DNA of 64,000 bases from Novipirellula artificiosorum. GTDB taxonomy: Bacteria; Planctomycetota; Planctomycetia; Pirellulales; Pirellulaceae. A program made the translations under genes and the position numbers. The notes below the pieces were generated by a model. The model worked only from the letters and a program-made list of their open reading frames with translations. It was not told the DNA's origin and made no database searches. Location: assembly GCF_007860135.1 (NCBI RefSeq), contig NZ_SJPV01000004.1, forward strand, positions 434,001-498,000, written 5' to 3'. Shown piece by piece: positions 53,033 through 61,919 of this stretch. How positions within the stretch are numbered: position 1 is the first letter of the stretch; each line of letters begins with the position of its first letter.

Positions 53033-54487
53033 ATGAAACCCTCCATCGTTTTTCTGATAGCCTTCTTAAGCGTGCTTCCGCTTCGTGGACAATCCGAAGA
53101 AAGACCGCCCAACATTGTCATCATCATGGCTGATGACCTCGGCTGGAATGGCCTTGGATGCTATGGCTCCGAACTCGCACAGACACCTTGCCTTGACCAA
53201 CTGGCAGCAGAAGGAATGCGGTTCACGGATGCCTATGCCTTGTCGCAATGCCTCCCGACCAGGGCGGCGATATTTTCCGGACAGTATGGTGCGCGAACCG
53301 GGCTGACATCGGTTGAGACTAGTTCACCCGGCTATGCGCCTATGATTTCCCCGGGCCGCCCCAAGGCTCTCGAACCTGAAGTTTACACCCTGTTTGAGAT
53401 GCTGCGGGACGCCGGCTACAAAACCGGCATGAGCGGGAAGCTGCACCTTGGAGGGCCTCTCAATACGAATTCCGCATTGAAGAATAAAAATCGTGGAATG
53501 GAGTACTTACATGACTATGGCTTGCAATGGGCCGGGACGGCGACGCCAAATCGAAATGATAAAAATGTCAGCGCTATCACGGACGACATCATCGAGTTTA
53601 TTGAAGAGAACCGTGATGGCCCATTCATCGCGTACGCTGCCCATCGTTCGCCACACATGCCGCTGGAGGTTCCGCCATCCAGTGTTCAACGGGCGGTTGA
53701 CCGCGGGTTCAAGCGAAGCAGCAATCCTCGAGGTCTGTTTTCAGAACGGGTCACCGCCGACTACGTTGCCATGATCGAATATCTCGACAGTTCGATCGGA
53801 CGGATCACTGACAAGTTGGACGAATTGGGCATCGCAGAAAACACGCTCTTGCTTTTCCTGTCCGACAATGGGGGCCTCACCCGGGTCTGGAAGAATGATC
53901 CGCTTCGCGGTGGAAAAGGGCAGCTTTATGAGGGGGGAGTCAGGGTGCCGTTCATTGTTCGCTGGCCGACCAAAGTGAAAGCTGGAAGCACTTGCACTGC
54001 CCCGGTGCACGTGGTCGACCTGTTCCCTACATTCATGGACCTGGCGGGAGCCCAGCCGAGGAAGGATCAAATTCTGGATGGCGTAAGTCTCGTTCCGCTA
54101 CTCAAGCAAACAGGCTCTTTTGCACGCGATGCCATTTTTTCTCATCATCCAGAGTATGTGGTTGGCTACGCAAAGACACCTTGCTCTATGGTTCGCAAAG
54201 GAAACTATAAACTCATTCACTACTTCGGAGACTACCTTGATCCCACTGGCTGTGTGCCGGGCGGGGCAGGCGCTCTTTACGGGAGATTCATCCTCGGCAG
54301 CAGAACGGAGTTATACGATCTCAAGCAAGACCCAGGCGAAACCCAGAACCTCGCGAATGACATGCCCCAAGTGGCGGAAGAGCTGATGGCCGACCTCGAA
54401 TCATGGTGGTCGTCAACCGGAGCAAGGATGCCAATGCCCAATCCAAACATGGATCGCAGCAAATGGAAATGGAACAAGAATGATTAG
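53033..54487 (+). CDS. Type I sulfatase
   Basis: The 484-residue secreted sulfatase has metal aspartates 34-35, formylglycine motif C73-L-P-T-R77, G-K-L-H-L-G, and late S-D-N-G-G. A signal peptide ends L-R-G-Q. It follows the DUF6807 gene by 166 bases, with an R1 copy in the gap, and is convergent with the sulfatase at 54661. The C-terminal end, rich in P-N-P-N and W-K-W-N, looks natural rather than truncated. Confidence 0.93.
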   Translation: MKPSIVFLIAFLSVLPLRGQSEERPPNIVIIMADDLGWNGLGCYGSELAQTPCLDQLAAEGMRFTDAYALSQCLPTRAAIFSGQYGARTGLTSVETSSPGYAPMISPGRPKALEPEVYTLFEMLRDAGYKTGMSGKLHLGGPLNTNSALKNKNRGMEYLHDYGLQWAGTATPNRNDKNVSAITDDIIEFIEENRDGPFIAYAAHRSPHMPLEVPPSSVQRAVDRGFKRSSNPRGLFSERVTADYVAMIEYLDSSIGRITDKLDELGIAENTLLLFLSDNGGLTRVWKNDPLRGGKGQLYEGGVRVPFIVRWPTKVKAGSTCTAPVHVVDLFPTFMDLAGAQPRKDQILDGVSLVPLLKQTGSFARDAIFSHHPEYVVGYAKTPCSMVRKGNYKLIHYFGDYLDPTGCVPGGAGALYGRFILGSRTELYDLKQDPGETQNLANDMPQVAEELMADLESWWSSTGARMPMPNPNMDRSKWKWNKND

Positions 54488-54600
54488 ACACGCTTCGGGC
54501 CATTTGCAGGTCATCCTGGGTGATTCAATTCAAGAGCCTGGAGCTTTCGCCGTCGAAGGGAAAGTCGATCCGATTGCCGAAATAGAGCAGACACATCACC

Positions 54601-54665
54601 GTAGTGGAACTCGCCAAGAGCTTCGTAAAGCTGATCGTCCGAAAGTCTTGACGATTTCCGCTACT
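54601..54665. repeat. Copy of inverted repeat R1 between two convergent sulfatase genes
   Basis: The left arm GTAGTGGAACTCGCCAAGAG is degenerate. The right arm ends GTCTTGACGATTTCCGCTAC and overlaps the stop codon of the minus-strand sulfatase. A hairpin here would lie at the 3' ends of two convergent genes, which suits a terminator or message-end stabiliser. Confidence 0.8.
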
Positions 54666-56001
54666 GAGCAATCGGGGCATTGGTCGTTTGCAAGTCCTTA
54701 ACGGCTTGTTTCAATAAATTCCAGTCAGAGGTCGCTTCGGTCGACAGTGCCGTTGGTTCAAGCGGGGACTTCTCAAATGGATCGGCCTCCGTGTTGTAGA
54801 ACTCGCCTGTACTGTACAGCTTTCGATCTTGGGTTTTGACGAAGAATCTGCCTCTGTGTTCGGCATAGGCCCACCCTCGCGTCGAGTGACCTTCCCCACG
54901 TAACAGAGCGGCGAAACTGTGGCCGTCGAGTTTGGCATCCGCAGGTAGCGCTCCTCCGAGCAAGTCTGCTAGTGTCGGTAGGAGGTCGCTGAAATCCACT
55001 AAGTCATTCCATGATTGACCTGGGGTGATCACCCCTTTCCACACGGCCAGCGTTGGAACTCGCGTGCCCCAGTCAGTCAGCCTTCCTTTTCCGCCGGGAA
55101 CGGACTGGCCCTTGAACTGCGAGACGACCTTCTCGTAGACAAACTCGTTCCGTTTACCTTTTGCGGAGAGCTTTGATTTGGCGGCGGTTCCATTATCTGC
55201 AGTGAAAAGAATGAGTGTGTTGTCGTCGAGTCCCGAAGACTTGAGGAACCTCATCAGTCGGCCAACCTGCAGATCCATTTGCTCTACCATCTCGGCATGA
55301 TTGTCGTAGCGGCCTCGCGGTCCGTGTGGAACTGGTGCCTTGAGGTCATTCGTAACATCGTGACACAGCGCCATCGAGTAATACGCTAGAAACGGCTTGT
55401 TCCGTTCGTGGTTTCGCCTCATGAAGTCGACCAAAAAGTCAATGTAAAGATCCGGACCGTACTTGCCTGCCGTGTCGGTTCGCAAGACTCCGTTCTCGTA
55501 GATCATTGGTTCGTGGTATCGCGGTCCTTCGTGCCATCCAAACAATGACCACTCGTCGAAGCCCATTCTTCGCGGTTGTCCAGTGTCGTCTTTCATCAGG
55601 CACAACTGCCATTTTCCTGCAACGGCCGTCGCATAGCCGGCGTTCTTCGCAACGTTCGCAAACGTGCGGCTCTCAGCATGCTTCGGAAAGCTACCCCATT
55701 TCGGATTGCCGAGGTGACGTGGATACTGACCGGTCATGAGGGTGACGCGAGTGGGATGACAGACCGGCATGGCGTAGCAGTGCTCAAGCATCGCGCCACT
55801 GGCAGCAAGTTGATTGAGGTTTGGAGTCTCGTACGACGAGCCGCCATAGCACTCGAGCACCTCCCGGCCGACATCATCGGCCAGAATGAGCAAAATGTTT
55901 GGCCGACTCTCAGCCGACATCGCACTCGCACAGAGACAACACGACGCTAGCATCGAGAGGAGAACGTTGTATTTGCGAATCTCAATGGAATGCGTTTTCA
56001 T
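54661..56001 (-). CDS. Type I sulfatase
   Basis: The 446-residue secreted sulfatase has D42-D43, formylglycine motif C81-H-P-T-R85, G-K-W-Q-L-C and F-T-A-D-N-G-T-A. The histidine before P is a variable position in the motif, so activity is plausible. It has a signal peptide with C-C-L-C, so a lipoprotein form cannot be excluded. It is divergent from the sulfatase at 56216, with 214 bases between. Its stop codon lies in the R1 repeat that separates it from the convergent sulfatase. Confidence 0.93.
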   Translation of the reverse strand: MKTHSIEIRKYNVLLSMLASCCLCASAMSAESRPNILLILADDVGREVLECYGGSSYETPNLNQLAASGAMLEHCYAMPVCHPTRVTLMTGQYPRHLGNPKWGSFPKHAESRTFANVAKNAGYATAVAGKWQLCLMKDDTGQPRRMGFDEWSLFGWHEGPRYHEPMIYENGVLRTDTAGKYGPDLYIDFLVDFMRRNHERNKPFLAYYSMALCHDVTNDLKAPVPHGPRGRYDNHAEMVEQMDLQVGRLMRFLKSSGLDDNTLILFTADNGTAAKSKLSAKGKRNEFVYEKVVSQFKGQSVPGGKGRLTDWGTRVPTLAVWKGVITPGQSWNDLVDFSDLLPTLADLLGGALPADAKLDGHSFAALLRGEGHSTRGWAYAEHRGRFFVKTQDRKLYSTGEFYNTEADPFEKSPLEPTALSTEATSDWNLLKQAVKDLQTTNAPIAQ

Positions 56002-56215
56002 GATTCAGAATCAATTGCCCGGTCACAGAACCTGTTTTAAGCTGACATCGCAGAAAGTGACGCACGGAATAGTGAGCAAGCATCATACTTGAAGATCGAG
56101 GGGAATTGTCGCGGATCAGCTTCATGCCCATTCGCTCAACACTTAAACTGTCTGGCTGAACTATAGCGGCATCCCGACTCAATTAACCAACCATTGGGTG
56201 CGACCAATCGTCCAC
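56002..56215. promoter_or_regulatory. Divergent intergenic region between two sulfatase genes
   Basis: These 214 bases must hold the promoters of the two divergent sulfatase genes. I could not identify clear boxes. An open frame from a GTG at 56198 would extend the plus-strand sulfatase, but the ATG at 56216 fits the signal peptide better. Confidence 0.5.
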
Positions 56216-58213
56216 ATGAAAATCATCGAGTACCATTTCGATTCGCGTCGTCTAGCCCTTACGGCATTCTTACTTGTCGCGATGTCGCTGGGTATCGGAT
56301 CGGCTTTTGCGGAAGAGTCGAACGGTGAGAAACCGAACTTCGTCGTCATTTTCATCGATGATTTGGGCTTCGCGGATCCGGGCTGCTTTGGAAATCCGCT
56401 GATCAAAACGCCGCACATCGACAAGCTCGCTGCCGAAGGCATCAAGTTGACCAACTTCTACGTCAACTCGCCAATCTGTTCTGCCTCGCGCGTTGCGCTA
56501 ACCACCGGTCAATATCAGGGCCGCTGGAAGATCCACTCGTTCCTCAATACGCGCGCCGGAAATGCAAATCGCGGCATGGCTGACTACCTCGACCCGTCCG
56601 CTCCGACGACTGCAAAGAAGCTGAAAGCAGCCGGCTACTCAACCGCTCATTTCGGCAAGTGGCACATGGGAGGCGGTCGTGACGTGGACGACGCCCCCTT
56701 ACCTCAGGCGTATGGCTTCGACGAATCCCTGGTTTCCTTCGAGGGCCTGGGCGATCGAATCATTTCCAATCCGAAGGGCGTTGAGCGCGCCCGGGCTCTC
56801 GGGCATGGAAAGGTCATTCCGTGCAGCCGCTGGGAAAGGATGCAGATCCAGACAGATCGCACGATCGATTTCGTTCGGCGGCACCGTGACGAGCCATTCT
56901 ACGTTCGACTGTTCCCCAACGACGTTCACGACGCGCACGTGCCGCGTCCCGGCAGTGCTGATAAATTCAAAAGTGTTTCCGATGATCCTTATGTTCGCGA
57001 TTTTTTTGCCGTGCTCGAAGAGATGGACAAGCAAATCGGTCGACTCGTCGCGACCATCGACGAACTGAACCTCGGAAAGAAGACGCTGATTCTCTTCACA
57101 AGCGACAACGGCCCCACTGACTGGCCAAAGAAATATCTGACAGGCCCACCGGCTGGCTTCACCGGTCCTTACCGTGGAAGGAAATGGTCGTTATTCGAAG
57201 GCGGCATCCGCATGCCCTTTATTGCACGCTGGACCGGAACGATTTCAGCCGGTATTGAAGATAACAGCAGCGTCGTGGCCGCAATTGATCTCTCTCCGAC
57301 CATCTGTCGAATCGCCGGAGTTCCAGTCGAGACGGATCTTGATGGTGTGGACCGAAGCGGGGTTCTGCTGGGTAACGCATCCCGTCGCTCCCAACCCGTT
57401 TTCTGGCAGTACGGACATCCCCACGCCATCCTCAAAGGCGGCAAACCGGAACACCAGAGCCCCACGTTCGCGATGCGGGATGGTCGCTGGAAATTTCTGG
57501 TCAATCCTGATGGCAGCGAAGCCCAACTCTTTGACCTCGAAGCAGATGAGAGCGAGACCACCAACCTTGTTTCCATACAACCAAAGCGCGCCGCCGCAAT
57601 GGCCGCCCTAATCTCGGCGTGGTGTAACGACCTGGGTTTTGCATTCGATCACGAGGCTCCACTCACCGCGCCTGTTCCGACGATTGCGATTCTCGCCAGT
57701 AACCAGTTCCTTCGTTTTGTAAATCACGGCGTCCAGGGAAACACTGTTTCACTCCAGTTGGACGGGAGGTCATGGCTCGACCTGCCCGCGTTTCGAGTGC
57801 CGAAAGTAGTAGGCGGTCGCTCGCTTCAAATCAAAGGCACCATTCGGCCAAGTGCTCCGTCGGGAGTTGTCCTTGCTCATGGTGACAATCGATCCGGCTA
57901 TAGTGTCTACCTCGATAAGGGCCATTTGTGCTTTGCTACGTGTGTCAGCAAGAAACGCACAGTGGTCAGGTCTCCGGCCGCGATCACTGGTGCCGCCAGT
58001 TTTGAAGCAAACTGGAGCTCAGGCGGATCCGTGTTTCTTAAGGTAGATGGAAAACTTGCCGGCAAGGCGGATCCAGGAATCCTCCGCCACGAGCCCGGCG
58101 ACTCCATTCAAATTGGTGCAGACCTGGTTCAGCCCGTCGGGAACTACAGCACTCCGAACCACTTTGCCGGCAGCATAGAAAATCTCACATTCAGGTATCC
58201 GAACGGAACATGA
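56216..58213 (+). CDS. Type I sulfatase with lectin-like C-terminal domain
   Basis: The 665-residue secreted sulfatase has D48-D49, C88-S-A-S-R92 (A in place of P, accepted in the family), G-K-W-H-M-G and T-S-D-N-G-P-T. After about residue 480 it carries a beta-rich region of about 165 residues (N-Q-F-L-R-F-V-N-H, S-L-Q-I-K-G-T-I-R-P-S, L-D-K-G-H-L-C-F, F-A-G-S-I-E-N-L-T-F). That region resembles a concanavalin/LamG-type domain and may bind its polysaccharide. The stop overlaps a downstream ATGA. Confidence 0.92.
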   Translation: MKIIEYHFDSRRLALTAFLLVAMSLGIGSAFAEESNGEKPNFVVIFIDDLGFADPGCFGNPLIKTPHIDKLAAEGIKLTNFYVNSPICSASRVALTTGQYQGRWKIHSFLNTRAGNANRGMADYLDPSAPTTAKKLKAAGYSTAHFGKWHMGGGRDVDDAPLPQAYGFDESLVSFEGLGDRIISNPKGVERARALGHGKVIPCSRWERMQIQTDRTIDFVRRHRDEPFYVRLFPNDVHDAHVPRPGSADKFKSVSDDPYVRDFFAVLEEMDKQIGRLVATIDELNLGKKTLILFTSDNGPTDWPKKYLTGPPAGFTGPYRGRKWSLFEGGIRMPFIARWTGTISAGIEDNSSVVAAIDLSPTICRIAGVPVETDLDGVDRSGVLLGNASRRSQPVFWQYGHPHAILKGGKPEHQSPTFAMRDGRWKFLVNPDGSEAQLFDLEADESETTNLVSIQPKRAAAMAALISAWCNDLGFAFDHEAPLTAPVPTIAILASNQFLRFVNHGVQGNTVSLQLDGRSWLDLPAFRVPKVVGGRSLQIKGTIRPSAPSGVVLAHGDNRSGYSVYLDKGHLCFATCVSKKRTVVRSPAAITGAASFEANWSSGGSVFLKVDGKLAGKADPGILRHEPGDSIQIGADLVQPVGNYSTPNHFAGSIENLTFRYPNGT

Positions 58214-58278
58214 TGAGAAACCGTGGAATGCCGCTCTTCCAGTCCCCGGTCAACCTCAAGGCCAATAGACACTCAAGA

Positions 58279-59670
58279 ATGAAAACGCTTGAAGCTAATA
58301 TGCGAACCAACAAACTGAGTTTAAGTCTCGGCGTCTCTCTACTCTGCCTCACGGCGCTGTCCACAGCAGCAGATGCCGAGACTCCAGCCTTGCCCGACGC
58401 TTTGATGTGCATTCCAGGGGAGCTCCTGTTCTCTGAAAGCTTCGACCCCGAGACCACCAGCGATCGCTGGTTCTTCAAAGCCGAGTTCGCGCTTCGTGAC
58501 GGCGCGTTGTTGCGGACGGATGTCGATCCGACGGAAACCAAACGAGTCTTCCTGAAAAATCCTTCCTTCCACAACACGGTCATTCAATTCGACTTCAAAC
58601 TTTCCGGCCAAACGACCGACCTGCGACTCGTGACTGGCAGCGGCGGACACTACAACAGCGTCACCCAAATCCACCCCAACCACTTTCAGGTTAACACGCC
58701 CGTCGATCGTGATGCAGGGCTTGTTCCCGCCCAACTTGGCGAATGCGTCCGCGGGCCTCGTCCCGACCAGTGGCAGACCATGACGGTCGAATACTGGGGC
58801 GACGAAATCGTTGCGCACCTGAGCAACAGCGAGTTCGTACTCGGCAAACATCCGATCATTGATCGCACTCGCCAGTACTTCGCCTTCCAGTTTGATCTCC
58901 CAGGTGCCTCGATCGACAACGTCCGCGTCTGGGCGGCCAGCGGCCAGCGCGAAGACTGGAACGAGACGCGAAAAAAGCTCGCGAAGGCACAGGCCAACCG
59001 CGATCCTGTCAGCCGCGACCCGGCGGAGCGTTACAAGCTTGCCTACATGAACCTCAAGTCCCGCCTCACTCTGGAGGATCAGGCCTACCGGGACCTCGTG
59101 GCCAGACACGAAAACCTCCAGGCTGATCTGCACGCAGACTACGCGGAAGCCTTCGTCACCCATAAGCAACTCGGCAAACTCATCGCCAAGAAGAAACAGC
59201 ACATCAAGGAGACCGACCCCGACTTCAAGATCATGGAAACTCGGGTCCACAAAGCGAGTCGCGCGGAGGACGATTACATCCTCTCCCAAAAGCCCGAACT
59301 TGCGCGTCTGAAGGAGGATGGAGTCAACAGAAACCGGTTCCCGTCGGAACTGGGTTTGGTCCGCGCCAAGCTCGAAGCCGCCGGTGACAAGCAACTCGCT
59401 ACCTTGATCGCCGAAACGGCCCGACTTCAGGCCGCCCTCGAAGCCCGCTTCCCCGAAGCCTTCGAAAGCGTGGACGCCGCCGTCGAAAAGCGGAATGCAA
59501 AACGCAAATCGCTGAACAGCGATCCCGAGTTTCAGGCTCGCAACAGAGCTGTCGTTGACGCAGGCAAGGCCATCAAAGACTATGAGCATCAAGCTCCTCC
59601 AAACCTTGACCAGCTCGAAGCCGCTTCCAAAGTCTACATCGACTCTCTCAAGTCATCCGACGCGAACTGA
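58279..59670 (+). CDS. Secreted lamin-G-like protein with a coiled-coil C-terminus
   Basis: The protein, about 463 residues from the ATG at 58279, has a signal peptide (L-S-L-G-V-S-L-L-C). A beta-sandwich of the DUF1080/LamG type at about 30-215 (L-L-F-S-E-S-F-D-P, I-Q-F-D-F-K-L-S-G, I-D-N-V-R-V-W) comes next. About 240 residues of predicted helical, charged sequence with heptad-like spacing follow. Such helical tails are seen in planctomycete proteins that may span or link cell-surface structures. A longer reading from 58210 overlaps the preceding sulfatase by ATGA, but gives an unusually long n-region. I do not recognise the family as a whole. Confidence 0.78.
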   Translation: MKTLEANMRTNKLSLSLGVSLLCLTALSTAADAETPALPDALMCIPGELLFSESFDPETTSDRWFFKAEFALRDGALLRTDVDPTETKRVFLKNPSFHNTVIQFDFKLSGQTTDLRLVTGSGGHYNSVTQIHPNHFQVNTPVDRDAGLVPAQLGECVRGPRPDQWQTMTVEYWGDEIVAHLSNSEFVLGKHPIIDRTRQYFAFQFDLPGASIDNVRVWAASGQREDWNETRKKLAKAQANRDPVSRDPAERYKLAYMNLKSRLTLEDQAYRDLVARHENLQADLHADYAEAFVTHKQLGKLIAKKKQHIKETDPDFKIMETRVHKASRAEDDYILSQKPELARLKEDGVNRNRFPSELGLVRAKLEAAGDKQLATLIAETARLQAALEARFPEAFESVDAAVEKRNAKRKSLNSDPEFQARNRAVVDAGKAIKDYEHQAPPNLDQLEAASKVYIDSLKSSDAN

Positions 59671-59678
59671 ACTGAGGC

Positions 59679-59691
59679 GTGTCCACCCTAC
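59679..59691. repeat. Left copy of a 13-bp inverted repeat R3 flanking a sulfatase gene
   Basis: GTGTCCACCCTAC ends ten bases before the start of the downstream sulfatase. The reverse complement occurs at 61669-61681, so the gene is framed by an inverted pair. Confidence 0.75.
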
Positions 59692-59701
59692 TTCAACGAC
59701 G

Positions 59702-61672
59702 ATGAGTACTGTAATGAAATTGATTTGGATCGCCGTGACTGCGTTGTTATTGGTTGGGAATGTTCCTGCTGCGGCTAAGGATCAACCTAACGTCGTGCTC
59801 TTTGTCGTCGATGACATGGGCTGGATGGATAGCTCTGCTTATGGTTCGCAGTACTACGAGACGCCGAATATGGAACGATTGGCGAGACAGGCGATGCGAT
59901 TCACCGATGCCTATGCCGTGCCACTGTGCTCCCCAACGCGGTGCTCAATTCTCTCGGGGCAACACTCAGCACGTCATCGCGTCACCTCGGCAAGTGGCCA
60001 TCAACCGCCGGCGGCACCAGATGCTTCGCCCTATCCCGAGAAGACATCACCAGCCTCGCAGTTCATCTTTGCAAACAGCAAGAACTTCATCGATCCGGCG
60101 ATCGTGACATTGGCCGAGGTATTGCGGGACGCAGGCTATCGGACTGGGCACTTTGGCAAATGGCACCTTGGTTTGATGCCCGAGAATCGACCCGACCAGA
60201 ACGGTTTCGAAACGACTTGGGCATGCGCGCCAGATCCAGGGCCGCCGAGCTATTTTTCACCCTACGGCGTTTCGCCCGAAGGACGCCCGACTGGGCAGCA
60301 TCATGTGGGCAACATCACCGATGGGCCAGACGGGGAATACATCACGGATCGTCTGACGGATGAGGCGTTGAAATTCATCGAGACACATCAGAACGAACCC
60401 TTCTACCTGAACCTCTGGCAGTACGGTGTGCATGGGCCGTGGGGGCACAAAGAGGAATACACGGCCGAGTTTGCGAAGAAGAAAGATATGCGGGGTGAAC
60501 AAGACAATCCGATCATGGCGTCGATGCTCAAGAGTGTGGATGAAAGCCTTGGTCGGGTGATGGCCAAGTTAGATGAACTGGGACTGACCGAGAACACGCT
60601 GTTCATTTTCTATTCGGACAATGGCGGCAATGTGCATAGCAATCGGGAAGACGACCGTAAGATTGCCAACCTGAGTAAGAACCACCCGAGGATGGCGGCG
60701 ATTCGGGAGTGGCGGAAGTGGGCCGGAGGTGAAGGCCCCACCAATAACGCACCCTTGCGCGAAGGCAAAGCGCGCATTTACGAGGGCGGCCAACGTGTGC
60801 CGTTGATGGTGCGTTGGCCGGGTAAGATCAAACCGGGCACAACCGATAATACGGTTGTCGGAGCCATTGACCTTTATCCCACCGTGCTCGACGCGGTGGA
60901 CATCGAGTTACCAGTCCATCACATCGTCGACGGACTGTCGTTTCTACCGGTGTTGAAGCAAACCAGCCGTCTCAATCGTGAGGCCTACTTCACCTGGTTT
61001 CCTCATATCGTCCCAGCGGTGTCCGTGCGGAAAGGTGAGTGGAAACTGATCCGGCGCTTCGAGCCGCATCGAGATTACCCCGAGGTGCGAGAGCTTTACA
61101 ACCTGACCAAAGATATCGGTGAGACGAATAACTTGGCCGCAGCCATGCCGGACAAGGTGAAGGAACTCGATGCGTTGATCGACGGATTCATCGCCGACAC
61201 GGGTGCGCTGGTCCTCAAACCGAATCCAGCTTATTCACCGAAGGTCGCAAGGGCGGCTCGGGCTCTTGATGCCGGGCTCGTACCGAAGATGTGCACGGTC
61301 GAGCTGAAGAACGGAGCCTTGGTAGTGACGATGGAGACGGGAAAACGAAATCCTTTCCTCGGCACGGCTCAGATCAAAACGCGGCTGCCGTTGACTCTGC
61401 GCTTACGGGCTCGGAGTAAGACTGGAGGCGCAGGAAAGGTGCACTGGAAGCTGGCGGCTCAGGAGGATTTTCCTGCACAGGGACAGGTCGTGAATTTCAT
61501 TCTTCCTGCAGGCTCTGAGTGGCAAAATCTGTCGATCGATTTGCCGATTGAGAAAACGACGCAGATCATTCGTCTGTATCTTCCATTAGAAAATGGGCCG
61601 GTGGACATCCAATCCATCGACTACCTTGATGCGAAAACAAAGAAGTCGGTCAAACGCTGGGAGTTCCAGTAG
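59702..61672 (+). CDS. Type I sulfatase with C-terminal carbohydrate-binding-like domain
   Basis: The 656-residue secreted sulfatase has D37-D38, C76-S-P-T-R80, G-K-W-H-L-G-L and Y-S-D-N-G-G. A C-terminal beta-sandwich (about 540-656; L-T-L-R-L-R-A-R-S-K, I-R-L-Y-L-P-L-E) ends W-E-F-Q. The ATG at 59702 or 59714 opens the signal peptide; an upstream frame from 59555 overlaps the previous gene and has no signal. It is bounded by R3 repeats, which may mark acquisition as a single unit. Confidence 0.92.
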   Translation: MSTVMKLIWIAVTALLLVGNVPAAAKDQPNVVLFVVDDMGWMDSSAYGSQYYETPNMERLARQAMRFTDAYAVPLCSPTRCSILSGQHSARHRVTSASGHQPPAAPDASPYPEKTSPASQFIFANSKNFIDPAIVTLAEVLRDAGYRTGHFGKWHLGLMPENRPDQNGFETTWACAPDPGPPSYFSPYGVSPEGRPTGQHHVGNITDGPDGEYITDRLTDEALKFIETHQNEPFYLNLWQYGVHGPWGHKEEYTAEFAKKKDMRGEQDNPIMASMLKSVDESLGRVMAKLDELGLTENTLFIFYSDNGGNVHSNREDDRKIANLSKNHPRMAAIREWRKWAGGEGPTNNAPLREGKARIYEGGQRVPLMVRWPGKIKPGTTDNTVVGAIDLYPTVLDAVDIELPVHHIVDGLSFLPVLKQTSRLNREAYFTWFPHIVPAVSVRKGEWKLIRRFEPHRDYPEVRELYNLTKDIGETNNLAAAMPDKVKELDALIDGFIADTGALVLKPNPAYSPKVARAARALDAGLVPKMCTVELKNGALVVTMETGKRNPFLGTAQIKTRLPLTLRLRARSKTGGAGKVHWKLAAQEDFPAQGQVVNFILPAGSEWQNLSIDLPIEKTTQIIRLYLPLENGPVDIQSIDYLDAKTKKSVKRWEFQ

Positions 61673-61693
61673 GGTGGACACTGCCTACCCTAC
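61669..61693. repeat. Right copy of R3 with a short hairpin at the sulfatase's end
   Basis: GTAGGGTGGACAC contains the stop codon of the sulfatase and continues TGCCTACCCTAC, so GTAGGGT and ACCCTAC can pair. It could serve as a terminator-like hairpin as well as the right end of an inverted pair. Confidence 0.75.
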
Positions 61694-61840
61694 TTCCTCC
61701 CACCGTCGAAGGCGTCACCACTCAAGGTTACGATGTCGACTTCGGTGAAAACAGCGCCATCGACGCTCAACTCCACCCCTCCAGTCAACCCGGCTTCGGC
61801 CTCTCCTTGCCGTCACCGTCTTAGGGAAAATGCCGTGTGG
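61694..61840 (+). pseudogene. Possible C-terminal gene remnant
   Basis: One plus-strand frame reads V-T-T-Q-G-Y-D-V-D-F-G-E-N-S-A-I-D and runs to a stop near 61827, with no start codon, ribosome binding site or sign of the N-terminal part. It looks like the tail of a lost protein, but I cannot name it. The rest of the gap up to 61919 shows no gene on either strand. Confidence 0.3.
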
Positions 61841-61919
61841 CGGAATATCCTTTGACGCCGATTGCGGCAAACGCAAACGGCGACGTTGAGATACGATTCT
61901 GCTCCACGGTCCAACTTCC

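Noticed and set aside
58339..59592. Minus-strand open frame of 417 codons
   Set aside because: It is antisense to the lamin-G-like/coiled-coil gene and lacks any family pattern.
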